A DNA stretch of 64,000 nucleotides from Coriobacteriia bacterium (lineage in GTDB: Bacteria > Actinomycetota > Coriobacteriia > Coriobacteriales > UBA8131): assembly GCA_009784945.1 (NCBI GenBank), contig WQXH01000003.1, positions 1-64,000 of the forward strand, given 5' to 3'. Position numbers and translations under genes: made by a program. How positions within the stretch are numbered: the first letter of the stretch is position 1; each line of letters begins with the position of its first letter. The notes beneath the pieces were generated by a model. It saw only the letters and a list, made by a program, of their open reading frames with translations. It made no database searches and was not told where the DNA came from. Positions 28,491 through 38,331 of the stretch are shown here, in pieces.

Positions 28491-29124
28491 GTTTAGGTTG
28501 CGTATTGGTTTTGCTAAGACCGGTGCCGCGCTGTGGCTCTCGCACCTTGAGCTGGTGCGCGCCATGGAGCGCTGTGTGCGCAGATCTGGCCTGCCTTACG
28601 CTATTTCGCAAGGTTTTAATCCCCATATGAAACACTCTTTTAGCGCTGCGTTGCCGGTTGGCACTGCCTCACTGGGTGAGTATATGGACGTTGAATTGGT
28701 CAGTCTGGTAAAACCAGCTGAGGCTCTGATGGCGCTACGAGCGGTTGAGCACTACTGCCTGCCTATACACACAGCCGAATATGCACAAAAAGATGAAGCC
28801 TCGTTGCAAGTTGCCTTCAATAAAGCCAGCTACTGTATTGAGTTGGCTGACATGAAACATGACGAGTACGCCGACCTCCTTAAGCGGCTGCTTGCCCTTA
28901 CAGAGATTACAGTCCTCAAAAAGGGAAAGCCCAAGACCTACGATCTTAATCACTATCTGGTTGACGCTTGGGCAAGTCCGGGCAACCACACAGCCCTCCA
29001 CTTGAGCCTACTCAGCCGACCCGAAGGATCTCTCAGGCCAGAAGTTATTCTTCATGCAGCTGCAGACTCAGACTACGAAATAAGCATTACGTCCATAACA
29101 CGCACAGCTCTTGAGCAAGCATAG
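28483..29124 (+). CDS. TIGR03936-family radical SAM-associated protein
   Basis: 213 residues from GTG 28483, overlapping the radical SAM gene by eight bases. Opening FRLRIGFAKTGAALWLSHLE and the block RSGLPYAISQGFNPHMKHSF are the family signature. No catalytic cysteine cluster of its own. In many bacteria this domain is fused to, or directly follows, the TIGR03960 radical SAM protein, so it is probably a partner or substrate-recognition subunit. In other genomes the pair often lies near rplU/rpmA or rng; here it follows the shape operon. Specific function unknown. Confidence 0.85.
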   Translation: MAEFRLRIGFAKTGAALWLSHLELVRAMERCVRRSGLPYAISQGFNPHMKHSFSAALPVGTASLGEYMDVELVSLVKPAEALMALRAVEHYCLPIHTAEYAQKDEASLQVAFNKASYCIELADMKHDEYADLLKRLLALTEITVLKKGKPKTYDLNHYLVDAWASPGNHTALHLSLLSRPEGSLRPEVILHAAADSDYEISITSITRTALEQA

Positions 29125-29136
29125 TGGAAACTGCGG

Positions 29137-29142
29137 TATACT
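29137..29142 (+). promoter_or_regulatory. -10 box TATACT of a probably leaderless helicase gene
   Basis: TATACT, then six bases (CAAAGT), then ATG 29149. There is no Shine-Dalgarno between box and start. Same spacing as at 13122 and 11529. Confidence 0.5.
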
Positions 29143-29148
29143 CAAAGT

Positions 29149-31461
29149 ATGACCATCGATCTTTCTAGCTTAAATAGTCAACAGTACGAAGCTGCCACTA
29201 CTACTGAGGGGCCGCTTCTTCTTTTGGCTGGAGCGGGCACAGGTAAGACCCGGGCGCTCACCTACCGTATTGCGCATATGATTGAAAACTGTGGGGTTGC
29301 TCCTTGGCAAATACTTGCCATCACCTTTACGAACAAGGCAGCCGCCGAGATGCGTGAGCGTCTTGCAGAGCTTTTGGGCACGACCCGCGGTATGTGGATT
29401 ATGACCTTTCACGCGCTTTGTGTACGCATTTTGCGGAGGCATGGCGAGCTCCTTGGTTTTAGTGCTCATTTTACTATCTACGATGATGACGACTCCAAAC
29501 GGCTGGTAAAAGAAATCATGGAAGAGCTGGACATTAGCCATAAGAACTATTCACTCAACTCTATCCGCGCTCGCATCTCAACAGCAAAAAATGAACTCGT
29601 TGATGCAGAGCAGTTTTTTCAAAGCGCCAAGATTCCTCGCGACAAGCAGGCAGCGCGCGTCTACCGAGAGCTCACGCGACGTCTCAAGCAGGCAGATGCC
29701 ATGGATTTTGACGATTTATTACTGTACACATGGCAGCTTTTTAAGGATCACCCCACCGTGCTTGAGCAATACCAGGAGCAGTTCAGATATATCTCCATTG
29801 ACGAGTACCAGGACACTAATCACGTCCAATACCAGATTGCAACCCTCCTTGCGGCAAAGTACCAAAACATCATGGTTGTGGGCGATGACGACCAATCAAT
29901 CTACTCGTGGCGCGGTGCCGATATCCGCAATATCTTAGGGTTTGAGAATGATTATCCCAAGGCCAAGGTATTGCGCCTTGAACAAAACTATCGCTCTACC
30001 TCCTCAATTCTTGATGCGGCCAATCAGGTCATAGCCAATAACGAAAACCGTAAGCCCAAGCGTCTCTTTACCGAGGGAGAAAAGGGCGAGCCAATTCGCC
30101 TCTATTTGGCAAGTGACGAGAGAGACGAGGGGCGCTGGGTTGCTGGAGAGATTGAGCGTCTTCACAGAGCAGGGCATGGCTACAATGACTTTGCACTTTT
30201 TTATCGCACTAACGCCCAGTCGCGCATGCTGGAAGACATGCTGCTGCGTGCCGGGGTGCCCTATCGCATCTATGGAGGCACGCGCTTCTTTGATCGTGAG
30301 GAGATTCGAGACCTCATGGCCTACCTCAAGCTTATCGTAAATCCACTGGACGACATTGCAGCCAAGCGCATCATCAACAAGCCGCGCCGAGGCATAGGCC
30401 AAACAACAGTTACTCGCTTGGAGCAACGTGCGGCTGATGAGCAGTGCAGCTTTATGGATGCCGCAGAGCTGGCGCTTGCCGAGGAGACGCTTGCCAAAGC
30501 CGCACAAAAAAGTGTGAGCGAGTTTGTACAGCTCATCAAGGATATGCGATTGCTCGAGGGCGATCTACGCAATATAGTGGAAATAGTTGCCGAAAAGAGC
30601 GGGATAATGGACCATCTCGCCTCCTTGCCCTACGAAGAGGCCACTACTCGTCGCCAAAATGTACAGGAATTCTTTGGCGTTGCCTCGGAGTTTTCGTTAG
30701 GGCAAATGAACGAATCAAACAGTTTGCTGCCGGCAGACGAGTCTTTGAGTGCTGGGCAGCAAGAGCAGGCAGCAGCTCCCTTGATTGCCTTTATGGAGTG
30801 GCTTGCCCTCAGGAGCGATCTGGACACCATGGTAGAGGGAGAAGACTACATCAAGTTGATGACGGTACACTCAGCCAAGGGCCTGGAGTTCAAAGTAGTT
30901 TTCATAGCTGGTATGGAAGAGGGGGTATTTCCCCATATGATGAGCGTCAAAGAAGGGCGAGGGGTAGAAGAGGAGAGACGCTTGGCCTATGTGGCCATCA
31001 CGCGAGCACGTCAATTGCTCTATCTCACCTGCGCAGTACAGCGCTCGCTCTATGGTACTTCATCGGCCAACCCAGTCTCGCGCTTTGCTACCGAAATACC
31101 CTCATCACTGCTCAAGCGCATAGGGCTGGGTTCGCAAGGCATGCGAGGCACCGGCTGGGAGAAACGCGGCAGTCGAGGTGGCATCTATGGCTCGGGCACT
31201 ACCAGTCCTGTTGGCAGGGTCTTTGGTAGCGGCAGACGAGAAAGTCTCTCCGGCATCCAGGGCGTAGTTCAAGAAGTGCCAACAAAGGCTCAAAGAGAGG
31301 TCTTGGTCTTTACGGTAGGCGACCTGGTTGAGCACAAGGTATTTGGACGCGGCAGAGTCCTTTCTGTTGATAAGGACACTATTGAGGTACAATTTGATAA
31401 GAACAGTAAAACCCGTAAGCTGCTCATTGAGTTGGCACCCATCGTCAAGATCAAAGAATAA
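29149..31461 (+). CDS. pcrA: UvrD/PcrA-type ATP-dependent DNA helicase
   Basis: 770 residues, typical SF1A length. Motifs in order: Q-motif LNSQQYEAATT, Walker A AGAGTGKTRAL near 30, motif Ia ITFTNKAAAEMRERL near 63, Walker B SIDEYQDTN near 225, motif III GDDDQSIYSWRGA near 248, motif IV LEQNYRS near 285, motif V MTVHSAKGLEFKVVFIAGME near 570 and motif VI RRLAYVAITRAR near 610. The last 70 residues (GDLVEHKVFGRGRVLSVDKD) form the Tudor-like domain that binds RNA polymerase in PcrA. A 3'-5' helicase for repair and transcription-coupled processes. Confidence 0.96.
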   Translation: MTIDLSSLNSQQYEAATTTEGPLLLLAGAGTGKTRALTYRIAHMIENCGVAPWQILAITFTNKAAAEMRERLAELLGTTRGMWIMTFHALCVRILRRHGELLGFSAHFTIYDDDDSKRLVKEIMEELDISHKNYSLNSIRARISTAKNELVDAEQFFQSAKIPRDKQAARVYRELTRRLKQADAMDFDDLLLYTWQLFKDHPTVLEQYQEQFRYISIDEYQDTNHVQYQIATLLAAKYQNIMVVGDDDQSIYSWRGADIRNILGFENDYPKAKVLRLEQNYRSTSSILDAANQVIANNENRKPKRLFTEGEKGEPIRLYLASDERDEGRWVAGEIERLHRAGHGYNDFALFYRTNAQSRMLEDMLLRAGVPYRIYGGTRFFDREEIRDLMAYLKLIVNPLDDIAAKRIINKPRRGIGQTTVTRLEQRAADEQCSFMDAAELALAEETLAKAAQKSVSEFVQLIKDMRLLEGDLRNIVEIVAEKSGIMDHLASLPYEEATTRRQNVQEFFGVASEFSLGQMNESNSLLPADESLSAGQQEQAAAPLIAFMEWLALRSDLDTMVEGEDYIKLMTVHSAKGLEFKVVFIAGMEEGVFPHMMSVKEGRGVEEERRLAYVAITRARQLLYLTCAVQRSLYGTSSANPVSRFATEIPSSLLKRIGLGSQGMRGTGWEKRGSRGGIYGSGTTSPVGRVFGSGRRESLSGIQGVVQEVPTKAQREVLVFTVGDLVEHKVFGRGRVLSVDKDTIEVQFDKNSKTRKLLIELAPIVKIKE

Positions 31462-31515
31462 AAGGCGCCGGCAGCAATAGCCTAAAGCTCCTTGGGGAGA
31501 GAAAAAGACTATAAC

Positions 31516-32517
31516 ATGACAAACTATATAGCATATAACGATAAGGATCAGATACGTCGAGACGTAAGAAGTGTTGTATTAGGTGTGGCTGCCTTTATCC
31601 TGACCATGAGCCTTGTATCCGCGGTGGTGCTGGCCGTTGCCGTCGTCTTTGAAAACATGGGCGAATTAATGCAAGTGGTTGAAGAAATGGACGGCCCAAT
31701 GAGCTTTGAAAGCTCGAGTCAATTAGCAGACTTTTCTATTGAGTCAATAGGTGATTATATTGGCCTTGCTTCCATTCTCGGCATGCTCTGCGGTCTACCC
31801 TGGCTTTTTTTGGTGCGTGGTAAAAAGTTCCTCACCTCTGATGTTACGCGAGTACACAGTAAGGTCAACATCCCTACGATTTCTTTTCTTTTTATTCTCA
31901 TCTTAGGCGTTCAGTTTTTGATGGTACTTATACAAACGGGAGTTGAACCCCTCTTTGAGCAAACAGGCGGCTCGTTTACCGAGGCTCTCGAAGAGAGCAC
32001 CGCGAGTCTGGTGAGCTGGCCTTGGGGCGTGCTGTATGTGGTTATCCTCGGGCCCATCTTTGAAGAGCTGGTGTTTAGGGGAGCTGTCATGCGCAGGCTC
32101 GAGCGTCACGGCGCTAACTTTGCCATCATTGTATCTTCCGTGCTTTTTGGGCTCTATCACATGATTTTGTTTCAGGCGATATTCGCATTTTTCATCGGTC
32201 TCATTCTTGCTTATGCGGCTGGCAGGTTCTCGCTTAAATGGGCGATACTTCTCCACATGCTCAATAACGGCTTGGCTGTTTTGCAGGTTCACTTTGCGTT
32301 GGATGAGACCTTTGCCCTCGTTGTGCTCATCTGTTACTTTGTTGCCTTTATTATTACCCTCGCAGTCCTCATAGCAAAGAAACGACTTATTACGGCTCAA
32401 AGAAGGGCAGGCGCGCCCCTTAATCCTCGAGTGTACGCCTATGCCTTTTCGAGCCCCTGGATAATTGCCTACCTTTTCATAACTACCCTCGTAGCCGTTC
32501 AGCTTCTCTTTATCTGA
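31516..32517 (+). CDS. CPBP-family intramembrane metalloprotease
   Basis: 333 residues from ATG 31516 (GGGGAGAG lies upstream; the track start at 31492 is part of the Shine-Dalgarno itself). About eight membrane helices. Family motifs: EELVFRGAVMRRL near 190 (EExxxR), FGLYHMILF near 217 (second motif with His), and HMLNNGLAVLQ near 255 (third motif). These conserved Glu and His residues form the active site in CAAX-processing and bacteriocin-processing homologues. Physiological substrate unknown. The stop is three bases from the ABC-F start. Confidence 0.85.
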   Translation: MTNYIAYNDKDQIRRDVRSVVLGVAAFILTMSLVSAVVLAVAVVFENMGELMQVVEEMDGPMSFESSSQLADFSIESIGDYIGLASILGMLCGLPWLFLVRGKKFLTSDVTRVHSKVNIPTISFLFILILGVQFLMVLIQTGVEPLFEQTGGSFTEALEESTASLVSWPWGVLYVVILGPIFEELVFRGAVMRRLERHGANFAIIVSSVLFGLYHMILFQAIFAFFIGLILAYAAGRFSLKWAILLHMLNNGLAVLQVHFALDETFALVVLICYFVAFIITLAVLIAKKRLITAQRRAGAPLNPRVYAYAFSSPWIIAYLFITTLVAVQLLFI

Positions 32518-32520
32518 CTC

Positions 32521-34686
32521 ATGCTCATTTGCAGTGCCAGCTCCGTTACCAAGTCCTTTGGCCTCAGGGTGCTCTTTTCTGACGCTTCATTTACCATTCA
32601 ATCCAATGAACGCATTGCCTTGGTTGGAGCCAATGGATCGGGCAAAACCACCCTACTCAATATCATATCTCAGCGCGATGCAATAGATTCGGGTACGCTG
32701 ACGCTTGCCAAGGGTATGCATCTTGGTTATCTGGAGCAGGGCACCCTGGGAGCAGTGAGCGAGAAAACCGTTCTTGAGCAGGTACTCGGAGCCAAGCAGG
32801 AGCTACTGAACGTAAGGGCACGACTCACCGAGCTGGAAGAGGAATTGGCCTCTACCAGCCCCTCTGGGCCTACTGATGACAAGGCTTCCTCTCAAGAGGC
32901 CGAGCGGCATGAACAGCTGCTCAAGGAATACGGCAGACTCTCAGATAGCTTTGACAATGCAGGCGGTTGGCACATGGATGCTGATGCCCAAACCGTATTA
33001 GCCGGACTGGGCTTTAAGACGGCAGACGCAAGCCGCAGGGTGGATGAGTTTAGCGGTGGCTGGCAAATGCGCATTGCCCTGGCTCGCCTGCTTTTTGCAC
33101 GCCCTGATTTGCTGCTCCTTGATGAGCCTACCAACCACCTCGATCTAGAGAGCGTACGCTGGCTTGAGTCTTTCTTGCGCAGTTACGAAGGCGCAGTAGT
33201 GGTAGTTAGCCACGATCGCGCCTTTATGGACGGCATGGTTACCCGCATCTGGAATATAGAAAACGAGCAGATCCACCTGTATCGAGGTAACTACAGTGCC
33301 TTTGAGTCAGCACGAGACAAAGAGCGCGAGCTGCGCCAGGCTGCCTACGAACGACAAAAAGAAGAGATTGCCCAGATGGAAGTGTTTATCAATCGCTTCA
33401 GGTATAAAGCTTCCAAGGCACGACAGGTGCAAGAGCGAGTCAAGAAGCTTGAGAAGCTCGAGCGCATTATTCCGCCGGAGGGCAAGCCTAAGATCAGCTT
33501 CAGGTTTAAGCAACCGCCGCGTACCGGGGATTTAGTCATTGAGCTCAAGGACATTGCCAAGGCTTACGGCAGCCTGGATGTCTACGGCGGAAAGCACCCG
33601 CTGCTCAACTTAAAGCTCTATAGAGGCGACCGTGTAGCCCTGGTTGGTCCAAACGGCGCTGGTAAGTCTACCATGCTTAAGATTTTAGCCGACGTGCTTA
33701 CCTTTGAGTCCGGGCAGCGTGTGCTTGGTACCAAGGTTGCCTCAAGCTACTTTGCGCAGCATCAGGTAGAAGAGCTGCGGGCAAGCGCCACAGTGTTTGA
33801 AGAGCTCGACGGTGTGGCGCCTGGCTGGACCATAGGGGAGGTGCGCGGTCTTTTGGGCGCCTTTCTTTTTGTAGGAGACGATGTCAATAAGAAGGTCAGC
33901 GTGCTCTCGGGTGGAGAGAAGAGTCGACTCGCCCTGGCAAAAATGCTCGTGAGCCCTACGCCTTTGCTCTGCATGGACGAGCCCACTAATCACTTGGATA
34001 TTTCTTCTGCCGATGTTCTTGAAGCGGCGCTCTTGGCATTTAGCGGCACCCTGGTTCTTATTACGCATGACCGTCACCTGATACGCAAGGTGGCAAACCG
34101 CATTATCGAGATTGACTCGGGTCGTGTGCGAGAATTCATTGGAGACTATGACTATTATCTTGGCAAGATAGAAGAAGAGGCTGTTGCCTCGCTGGGAGCT
34201 GATGAGAAGCCGAGCTACTACCAAGATGCTTCGCGCTTGGCACTTCCAGCAGACAAGCCCGTACGCAGCAAGAAGCACGCACACTCAGACAAGGTGAGCA
34301 CCATGAGTGCCAGAGCAGCGCTTCCCTTGTCACCCTCAAGTGACAAGGGAAGCGCTGCTCTGTCGCACGTGCCACCACCCCTGGCATCCGCAGCTGGCCC
34401 CAAGACCAAGGAGCAAAAGCGACTCGAAGCTGAGGCTCGCACGCGCACCTATCAAAATCTCAAGGACGATCGAGCACGGCTTAAGGTGCTGGAGCCAGAG
34501 CTTGAGCAGGCACAGGAAGAATATGATCGCATCGTAGAGGCCATGGCAGATGAGGCGCTTTATAATGACAAGGAAAGCTTTACCGCGCTTATGGACAGGT
34601 ATAATGAACTCAAGCGAACTATTCCCCGCTTAGAGGAGGAGTGGTACGAGATAACTGCACGTATAGAATTCGAATTGAATGGATAA
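32521..34686 (+). CDS. ABC-F family ATPase (Uup/YdiF-like)
   Basis: 721 residues with two ABC cassettes and no membrane helix. First cassette: Walker [12 protein letters not shown] near 40, signature [15 protein letters not shown] near 178, Walker [13 protein letters not shown] near 197. Second: [11 protein letters not shown] near 378, [15 protein letters not shown] near 460, [12 protein letters not shown] near 485. The inter-domain linker with basic helices lies at 255-320. A C-terminal coiled coil ([18 protein letters not shown]) lies near 650-715. ABC-F proteins act on the ribosome; the subgroup with a C-terminal coiled coil resembles Uup. An exact 23-bp palindrome is embedded in the linker before the coiled coil. 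Confidence 0.9.
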   Translation: MLICSASSVTKSFGLRVLFSDASFTIQSNERIALVGANGSGKTTLLNIISQRDAIDSGTLTLAKGMHLGYLEQGTLGAVSEKTVLEQVLGAKQELLNVRARLTELEEELASTSPSGPTDDKASSQEAERHEQLLKEYGRLSDSFDNAGGWHMDADAQTVLAGLGFKTADASRRVDEFSGGWQMRIALARLLFARPDLLLLDEPTNHLDLESVRWLESFLRSYEGAVVVVSHDRAFMDGMVTRIWNIENEQIHLYRGNYSAFESARDKERELRQAAYERQKEEIAQMEVFINRFRYKASKARQVQERVKKLEKLERIIPPEGKPKISFRFKQPPRTGDLVIELKDIAKAYGSLDVYGGKHPLLNLKLYRGDRVALVGPNGAGKSTMLKILADVLTFESGQRVLGTKVASSYFAQHQVEELRASATVFEELDGVAPGWTIGEVRGLLGAFLFVGDDVNKKVSVLSGGEKSRLALAKMLVSPTPLLCMDEPTNHLDISSADVLEAALLAFSGTLVLITHDRHLIRKVANRIIEIDSGRVREFIGDYDYYLGKIEEEAVASLGADEKPSYYQDASRLALPADKPVRSKKHAHSDKVSTMSARAALPLSPSSDKGSAALSHVPPPLASAAGPKTKEQKRLEAEARTRTYQNLKDDRARLKVLEPELEQAQEEYDRIVEAMADEALYNDKESFTALMDRYNELKRTIPRLEEEWYEITARIEFELNG
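34311..34362. repeat. Perfect 23-bp-arm palindrome within the ABC-F coding sequence
   Basis: Arms 34311-34333 and 34340-34362 are exact reverse complements (each contains AGCGCTTCCCTTGTCAC or its complement) around a CCTCAA loop. GTGC/GCAC extends the stem after a two-base bulge. It encodes part of a Ser/Ala-rich linker ([16 protein letters not shown]) and keeps frame. Confidence 0.85.
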
Positions 34687-34693
34687 TTGATTT

Positions 34694-35428
34694 ATGGATC
34701 CTGTGATAGTAAACGAAATATTTCATACGAAGGTTTTTGGCCTCATACCTCTTACGGGCATTATCATGCTCCTTTGTTTTGTTCCTGCCATCGTTGTGCA
34801 TGAAGTTGCTCATGGCTATATGGCATGGAAGCTGGGTGATCCCACTGCAAAGAGCAGAGGAAGGCTCTCCCTTAACCCCCTTAAGCATATTGATCCCTTT
34901 GGTACGGTAATACTACCTATCTTTCTCGCTTTAATGGGAGGGCCAGTTTTTGGCTATGCAAAGCCGGTGCCCTATAATCCCAGCTACTTCAAGGATATCA
35001 GAAAAGGCGAGCTTCTTACCGGAATGGCTGGGCCTGCATCTAACCTGCTTATGGGAGGTGTGGCCGCGTTTGCATGCATAGCACTTGTTTTGACGGGCTT
35101 TCTTTCTGGAGCAGTTTCCACCTGGGTCATTTTGATAAGCTACTACTTTATCTTTATCAATTTCGTTTTGATGTTCTTCAATCTTCTTCCCATACCTCCG
35201 CTTGATGGATCAAGCATCATGGCTCCCTTCCTGTCTGACCGAGCACTCCAGAAGTACTACAGTGTGCAGCGCTACGCCCTGCCCTTTTTGCTCATCCTTC
35301 TTTTTGTGGTGCCCTGGCTTACGACGCAGCTTGGTTTTCCGTTTTCTCCTATTCAAGCTTACATTGGAGTTACGGCAGGCAATCTGGCAGGTTTATTCCT
35401 TGATGCTATTACCTCCATTGTCGGCTGA
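34694..35428 (+). CDS. Site-2 protease family (M50B) membrane metalloprotease
   Basis: 244 residues, about six membrane helices. The zinc-binding HEVAHGYMAWKLGDPTAKS lies near residue 37 with the HExxH motif, and the third ligand is in NLLPIPPLDGSSIM near 165 (NxxPxxxLDG motif). GMAGPASNLLMG near 110 is the other conserved block. It lacks a PDZ domain, so it belongs to the compact M50B subgroup (YwhC-like) rather than RseP. These cleave or bind substrates in the membrane plane. In many bacteria it lies next to scpA, as it does here two genes upstream. Confidence 0.9.
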   Translation: MDPVIVNEIFHTKVFGLIPLTGIIMLLCFVPAIVVHEVAHGYMAWKLGDPTAKSRGRLSLNPLKHIDPFGTVILPIFLALMGGPVFGYAKPVPYNPSYFKDIRKGELLTGMAGPASNLLMGGVAAFACIALVLTGFLSGAVSTWVILISYYFIFINFVLMFFNLLPIPPLDGSSIMAPFLSDRALQKYYSVQRYALPFLLILLFVVPWLTTQLGFPFSPIQAYIGVTAGNLAGLFLDAITSIVG

Positions 35429-36484
<1,056 letters not shown>

Positions 36485-36505
36485 AGAATTATTATTGGAG
36501 AGTAA

Positions 36506-36763
36506 GGGTTTCTGTGAGCGAGTAGATTGCCTTCAAAAAAGAGTTCGTGCTGAAAGGAGTGTATACCTGATACATGACTGAGGTACGGAGTCTATTTGAA
36601 AGGCAAGATGCCGCTCACAGGAAGCCGGAAGAGAGGGTTTCTGTGAGCGAGTAGATGGCCTTGAAAAAAGAGTACGTGCCGACAGGAGTGTATACCTGAT
36701 ACATGACTGAGGTACGGAGTCTATTTGAAAGGCAAGATGCCGCTCACAGGAAGCCGGAAGAGA
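36506..36763. repeat. 129-bp tandem duplication upstream of scpA
   Basis: Two direct copies (36506-36634 and 36635-36763) differ at about six positions, all in the left half; the right half from GTGTATACCTGATACATG is identical. Each copy has complementary ends (CTGTGAGCG ... CGCTCACAG) and inner complementary arms (TTGCCTTCAAA ... TTTGAAAGGCAA in copy 1). Each copy carries TATACC-N6-ATG followed by an open frame starting MTEVRSLFERQ. In copy 1 it stops after 26 codons; in copy 2 it runs in frame into scpA. Confidence 0.9.
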
Positions 36764-36768
36764 AGGTA

Positions 36769-37584
36769 ATGTCATACAATGTAAAAACAGCAGACTTCGA
36801 AGGCCCCTTTCAGTTGCTTTTGCATCTGGTAAGCCAGCGAAAGGTTGACATTGGCAATATCTCGATAACCGAGGTGGCAAGCCAGTACCTGGAGTATCTG
36901 GGAGACATGAAGAATCTCGACATGGATGTGGCCTCAGACTTTGTTGAGGTTGCTGCCAGCTTACTGGCAATCAAAGCTTCCTCTCTTTTGCCCAATGCCT
37001 CAGACTACGAATTTGACACCGATGAATTTGACGACATCGAACCTGAGCAAGCCAGAGAGATACTTATCTCACGCCTCGTGGCTTACAAACAGTTTAGGAA
37101 TGCTGCTGCCGCTCTTTCTTCTCGCATGGAAAACGAGGGAAGAATGCATGCGCGTCATGCAGGGCTGGAGATGCCTTTTCTTTCGGTATTGCCAGACTAT
37201 CTTGATGGAGTCAATCTCGAGAATTTGGCGCTCATCTGTGCTGGTTTGGCTGCAAGGCGCGAAGAGTTCCTCATGGAGGCACGGCATATTGCCGCACGAC
37301 CCATACCGGTAGAAAGCTGCCTGGAAAACATCTGCGAGCGTCTCTCAAAAAAGAGGCGGATGACCTTTAGCGAGCTCTTGACCGACCGCCGAGACAGCGC
37401 AACGCTCATAGCAAGCTTTTTAGCCATGCTTGAGTTATTCCATAGAGGCATGATTGATGTTGAGCAACAAGAACTTGATGGAACCATAGTGCTGAGCTGG
37501 ATAGACGAAGAGCACTGGGCTCCTGCTGTCCCTCTACCAGGCGAAGCAAGCCCGGTAGACGATTATTTGGAAAAAAAGAACTAG
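36769..37584 (+). CDS. scpA: Segregation and condensation protein A
   Basis: 271 residues from ATG 36769, where the family N-terminus VKTADFEGPFQLLLHLV begins and GAGAAGG lies just upstream. The alternative ATG 36703, inside the second copy of the tandem repeat, would add 22 residues. The N-terminal kleisin helices (KVDIGNISITEVASQYLEYL) bind the SMC neck. The middle is acidic (EFDTDEFDDIEPEQAREILI) and the C-terminal winged helix (KRRMTFSELLTDRRDSATLI) binds the SMC cap. ScpA bridges Smc and ScpB in the bacterial condensin that compacts and segregates chromosomes. scpB follows 13 bases later. Confidence 0.93.
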   Translation: MSYNVKTADFEGPFQLLLHLVSQRKVDIGNISITEVASQYLEYLGDMKNLDMDVASDFVEVAASLLAIKASSLLPNASDYEFDTDEFDDIEPEQAREILISRLVAYKQFRNAAAALSSRMENEGRMHARHAGLEMPFLSVLPDYLDGVNLENLALICAGLAARREEFLMEARHIAARPIPVESCLENICERLSKKRRMTFSELLTDRRDSATLIASFLAMLELFHRGMIDVEQQELDGTIVLSWIDEEHWAPAVPLPGEASPVDDYLEKKN

Positions 37585-37597
37585 AGGAGTGATTGTG

Positions 37598-38317
37598 ATG
37601 GCACAAGAGGACTTGTATGGAGTTCTGGAAGCCTTGTTATTTGTATCTGATGAGCCAGTGAGTGCAGCAGAACTGGCCAAGATTATAGAAGCACGCCCTT
37701 CTGAGGTAGACAGCGCTCTGGCCTTTTTGGCACACCGTTTTGCTGACGAGGAGAGAGGTATACAGCTGCGTGAGGTAGCAGGAGGATGGCGGTTGTATTC
37801 GCACCCAGCCTATCACGAAGTCATCGAACGTTACGTAGCATCTTGGGACACCCGCTCGCTCTCGCAGGCTGCCTTGGAAACCCTTGCAGTCATAGCCTAT
37901 CATCAGCCGGTAACACGCTCAAATATCAATGCCATCCGTGGCGTAGGCTCCGAGGGAGTGGTTTCTTCGCTCGTAGAAAAGGGATTGGTGCGCGAGACAG
38001 GGCGTGCCTCTGCTCCAGGAAATGCCATTCTCTACGGCACCAGCCGCACCTTCTTAGAACGTTTTGGCCTCAAGAGCCTCGGCGATCTGCCCCCCTTGGA
38101 ACAATTTGCCCCCGACGACTACACCAAGCAGGTCATTCGTGAGCGTCTTTCTGCCGCCGCTGGCAATACCTCTACACTTGAGCTCGATGCCAGTGCCGAG
38201 CAGATGTCCAGAGATACTCAAGACTATGACGACGATGATCGTGATGACTTTGATGAAAAGTACGACTCCGAATATGACGCTGAGCTCGAGCTTGCAAGAG
38301 AATTGAGCGAATCATAG
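37598..38317 (+). CDS. scpB: Segregation and condensation protein B
   Basis: 239 residues from ATG 37598 with AGAGGAG eight bases upstream; the track start 37589 overlaps that site. Tandem winged helices: LEALLFVSDEPVSAAELAKI near residue 5 and QAALETLAVIAYHQPVTRSN near 90, followed by IRGVGSEGVVSSLVEKGLV, the hallmark ScpB block. The last 40 residues are strikingly acidic (DTQDYDDDDRDDFDEKYD), a nonconserved tail. It dimerises and binds ScpA. The start of the downstream pseudouridine synthase is 15 bases after its stop. Confidence 0.94.
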   Translation: MAQEDLYGVLEALLFVSDEPVSAAELAKIIEARPSEVDSALAFLAHRFADEERGIQLREVAGGWRLYSHPAYHEVIERYVASWDTRSLSQAALETLAVIAYHQPVTRSNINAIRGVGSEGVVSSLVEKGLVRETGRASAPGNAILYGTSRTFLERFGLKSLGDLPPLEQFAPDDYTKQVIRERLSAAAGNTSTLELDASAEQMSRDTQDYDDDDRDDFDEKYDSEYDAELELARELSES

Positions 38318-38331
38318 AGCGTCTCTACCCT

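Noticed and set aside
36506-36763. T-box or glycine-type tandem riboswitch
   Set aside because: No T-box sequence or terminator, the downstream gene is scpA, and differences between copies do not preserve pairing.
36533-36970. Minus-strand ORF with an internally repeated peptide
   Set aside because: The repeat merely reflects the 129-bp DNA duplication, and the ORF is antisense to scpA.
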